A stretch of 64,000 nucleotides of DNA from Salinilacustrithrix sp034522155 (lineage in GTDB: Bacteria; Actinomycetota; Acidimicrobiia; Acidimicrobiales; Salinilacustritrichaceae): assembly GCA_034522155.1 (NCBI GenBank), contig JAXHLP010000002.1, forward strand, positions 248,001 through 312,000. The letters run 5' to 3'. The translations under genes and the position numbers were made by a program. Every line of letters begins with the position of its first letter. Positions within the stretch are counted from its first letter, which is position 1. This document shows, piece by piece, positions 62,029 to 64,000 of this stretch. The notes beneath the pieces were generated by a model. The model did not search any database, was not told where the DNA came from, and saw nothing but the letters and a program-made list of their open reading frames with translations.

Positions 62029-63130
62029 TGTCGATCAGCTGCTGCTGGTCGAAGTGGCTGTTGGCCCGTCGCGCCGCCGCCTCGCCCATTCGTCGTCTCG
62101 AGCCATCATCGGTGGCGAGCGTCTCGATGGCGGTCGCGAGGGCGTCGGCGTCGCGGACCGGAACCAGGATCCCGTTGTCGCCGTCGACGACCACCTCGCG
62201 ACAGCCGCGGATGTCGGTCGCGATCACCGGGAGCCCGCTCGCGCTGGCCTCCATGGCCGAGCGGGGGAAGCCCTCGCGGTGCGAGGCGAGCACGTAGAAG
62301 TCCATGGCCCCGTAGAGGTCCTCGACATCGTGCCGGTGCCCCAGGAATCGGACGCCGGCCGCCTCGGCGGCCTCCACGTCCTCCCGGCGCAGCAGGTCGG
62401 CCTTGTCATCGTCGAACGGACCGATCACGAGCATCCGGAGGTGGGGGAGCCGCGGGAGGAGCTCACTCGCCGCTCGGAACAGCTCCCGGTATCCCTTCTC
62501 CCAGACCAGCCGGCCGACCGCACCGCACACGACGTCGTCCTCCCCGTAGCCGAGCGCCCGGCGAACATCGGCGCGCGTGGTCGCCGTGGGCGGTCGAAAC
62601 CGGGTGAGGTCGATGCCGTTTCCCAGCAGGCGGAGCTTTCTCTCCGGCACGCGCAGGCGCCGTAGCGTTTGCAGGTCCTCCCGGCTCTGGATGAGCTCGA
62701 CGTCGCTGCACGCGGCCGCGAGACGTTCCAGCAGGTAGACGGGCAGACGGCGCGTGCCCCGATCCGTCGGCTGCGCGTAGAGCCCGTGCTGGGTGTTGAC
62801 GATCAGCGGCACGCGCGCCGCCTTGGCAGCCATCCGGCCGTAGATCCCCGGCTTCGGGTTGTGGGTGTGGACGATGTCGGGCCGAACGGAGCGGAACAGC
62901 CGGTACAGCTCGCCCAGCGCTCGGACGTCCTGCGTCGGCGAGAACGCGCGGGTGGCGTGCTCCAGCACGTGATGGGTGTGCCCCGCCGCCCGGACCGCGT
63001 CCGCATGGCCACCGGCCCCCGCCGCGGTGTGCACGTCGTAGCCAGCCCGGGTGAAGGCCAGCAGCTGCGGGCCGAGCAGCAGCTCGAGGCTCATGTCCGT
63101 CGTCGCGATGTGGAGCAGCCGAGGTGTCAT
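61988..63130 (-). CDS. GT4-family glycosyltransferase
   Basis: 380-residue GT-B glycosyltransferase. N-terminal HIATTDMSLELLLGPQLLAFTRAGYDV, the substrate-side HTHNPKPGIYGRMAAKAARVP, and the C-terminal nucleotide-sugar domain with GAVGRLVWEKGYRELF and the EX7E-like stretch SHREGFPRSAMEASASGLPVIATDIRGCREVV. It resembles PglA/WbpH-type transferases that extend a lipid-linked glycan. It is transcribed opposite to its neighbours; the 39-nt gap to the dehydrogenase gene holds divergent promoters. Confidence 0.92.
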   Translation of the reverse strand: MTPRLLHIATTDMSLELLLGPQLLAFTRAGYDVHTAAGAGGHADAVRAAGHTHHVLEHATRAFSPTQDVRALGELYRLFRSVRPDIVHTHNPKPGIYGRMAAKAARVPLIVNTQHGLYAQPTDRGTRRLPVYLLERLAAACSDVELIQSREDLQTLRRLRVPERKLRLLGNGIDLTRFRPPTATTRADVRRALGYGEDDVVCGAVGRLVWEKGYRELFRAASELLPRLPHLRMLVIGPFDDDKADLLRREDVEAAEAAGVRFLGHRHDVEDLYGAMDFYVLASHREGFPRSAMEASASGLPVIATDIRGCREVVVDGDNGILVPVRDADALATAIETLATDDGSRRRMGEAAARRANSHFDQQQLIDITLDAYAALPTVP

Positions 63131-63169
63131 AGCGGTCGAATCCTTGCAGTCCCGGGTACGATCCGCCCG

Positions 63170-64000
63170 ATGGCAGCAGGCAAGGTGGTCGTGGTGGGCC
63201 AAGGGTACGTGGGGCTCCCCGTCGCGATGGCGGCGGTGGCCGCCGGCTTCGACGTCACGGGCATCGAGATCGACGAGACGCGCGCCAAAGCGTTGGAGAA
63301 CGCCGAGTCCTACGTGGAGGACATCAGCGACGACGTGCTCCGTGCGGCGCTGGACTCGGCCCGCTACCGCGCTTCGACCTCCTTCGACGACGCCGTCGGC
63401 TTCGAGGTCGCCGTGCTCTCGGTGCCGACACCGCTGCGGGAGGGCGTCCCCGACCTCTCCTACATCGAGTCGGCCGCCGTCTCGCTCGCGCCGCACGTGT
63501 CGCCCGGCGCGACCGTCATCCTCGAGTCGACGACCTATCCCGGCACGACCGAGGAGTTGGTCGGGCCGCTTCTGGAGGCGGGCTCCGGCTTGGCCGCCGG
63601 TCCGGACTTCCATCTCGGCTACAGCCCGGAGCGCATCGACCCGGGCAACGCCACCTACCGATTGGAGAACACACCCAAGGTCGTGTCGGGCATCGACGAG
63701 GCGTCGTTGGAGAAGGTCGACGGGTTCTTCTCCCGGATCGTGGACGAGACCGTCCGCGTGCCAGGTTGCATGGAGGCGGAGCTCACCAAGCTGCTGGAGA
63801 ACACGTTCCGGCACGTGAACATCGCGCTGGTGAACGAGCTCGCGATGTTCGCCTCCGACCTCGGCGTCGACGTGTGGTCGGCCATCGACGCCGCCTCCAC
63901 CAAGCCGTTCGGCTACATGCGGTTCACGCCGGGGCCCGGTGTGGGGGGCCACTGCCTGCCCATCGACCCGTCGTTCCTGTCGTGGCGGGTCAAGCGTTCG
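63170..64000 (+). CDS. Nucleotide-sugar dehydrogenase, 3' end outside window
   Basis: 277 residues are visible of a UDP-glucose/UDP-ManNAc-type dehydrogenase. The NAD-binding N-terminus VVVVGQGYVGLPVAMAAVAAGFDVTGIEID is followed by the central SVPTPL, LESTTYPGTTEEL and YSPERIDPGN, and the catalytic-Cys motif GVGGHCLPIDP. It oxidises a nucleotide sugar twice at C6 to a uronic acid for the surface polysaccharide. ATG 63170 is the first start; the frame runs to the window edge. Confidence 0.93.
   Translation, partial: MAAGKVVVVGQGYVGLPVAMAAVAAGFDVTGIEIDETRAKALENAESYVEDISDDVLRAALDSARYRASTSFDDAVGFEVAVLSVPTPLREGVPDLSYIESAAVSLAPHVSPGATVILESTTYPGTTEELVGPLLEAGSGLAAGPDFHLGYSPERIDPGNATYRLENTPKVVSGIDEASLEKVDGFFSRIVDETVRVPGCMEAELTKLLENTFRHVNIALVNELAMFASDLGVDVWSAIDAASTKPFGYMRFTPGPGVGGHCLPIDPSFLSWRVKRS

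Overview
High-GC bacterial chromosome segment, most consistent with an actinobacterium near the Acidimicrobiia (inference from content, not a placement). Pointers are an S-(hydroxymethyl)mycothiol dehydrogenase, a GNAT/acyl-CoA-synthetase protein acetyltransferase, two P450/TetR pairs, a SAM-type riboswitch before metX, and many GTG starts and 1-4 nt gene overlaps.

Layout. 0-6.5 kb: a PhoB-type regulator with a histidine kinase cut by the window start, then a riboswitch-led metX/PLP sulfhydrylase pair, an Fpg/Nei glycosylase and two small proteins. 6.5-15.1 kb: tRNA-Gly(GCC), mycothiol-dependent formaldehyde detoxification, a flavodoxin and alpha/beta hydrolase, a TetR/P450 pair with a palindromic operator candidate, tRNA-Cys(GCA) followed by a 5'-truncated beta-propeller gene, an Lrp operon, and tRNA-Val(GAC).

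15.2-25.1 kb is an accessory, decaying island directly downstream of tRNA-Val. It holds a 5'-truncated DEDDh-exonuclease/BRCT gene, an intact hipBA-like pair with a palindrome over its promoter, an intact 963-bp IS5-family element (19-bp inverted repeats, TTA duplication), a frameshifted cyclase/NB-ARC regulator interrupted by an IS110 remnant, and a frameshifted Calx-beta/beta-helix surface protein.

25.1-36.1 kb: an ArsR-rhodanese/rhodanese/MFS/DsrE operon, a methyltransferase, a TPR-LuxR regulator, a DEAD-box helicase fused to a cold-shock domain (structured leader; 48-bp hairpin-forming repeats on both sides), a lipase-maturation-factor-like membrane protein, and a second TetR/P450 pair.

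36.2-40.1 kb is the most unusual locus: a five-gene operon with a predicted seven-bladed beta-propeller, a MauE-like membrane protein, a Tat-exported Cys-rich protein resembling the methylamine dehydrogenase light chain, a MauD-like thioredoxin-fold protein and a small conserved protein. It may be a methylamine-dehydrogenase-like assembly with a different heavy chain.

40.1-53.2 kb: acyl-CoA synthetase, CopC-like protein, a frameshifted zinc metalloprotease lipoprotein, Pat-type acetyltransferase, acyl-CoA dehydrogenase, a GGDEF-EAL protein, quinone oxidoreductase and citrate synthase. 53.2-57.9 kb: an EAL-REC gene inside a 1.75-kb segment bounded by perfect 39-bp direct repeats that copy the 3' end of the neighbouring LysR gene, then a PAS-GGDEF protein. 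58-64 kb: start of a polysaccharide cluster (deacetylase, sugar transferase, aminotransferase, PglD-like acetyltransferase, membrane protein, GT4, nucleotide-sugar dehydrogenase cut by the window end).

A 62-bp intergenic element with covarying stems occurs twice (9.85 and 46.74 kb).
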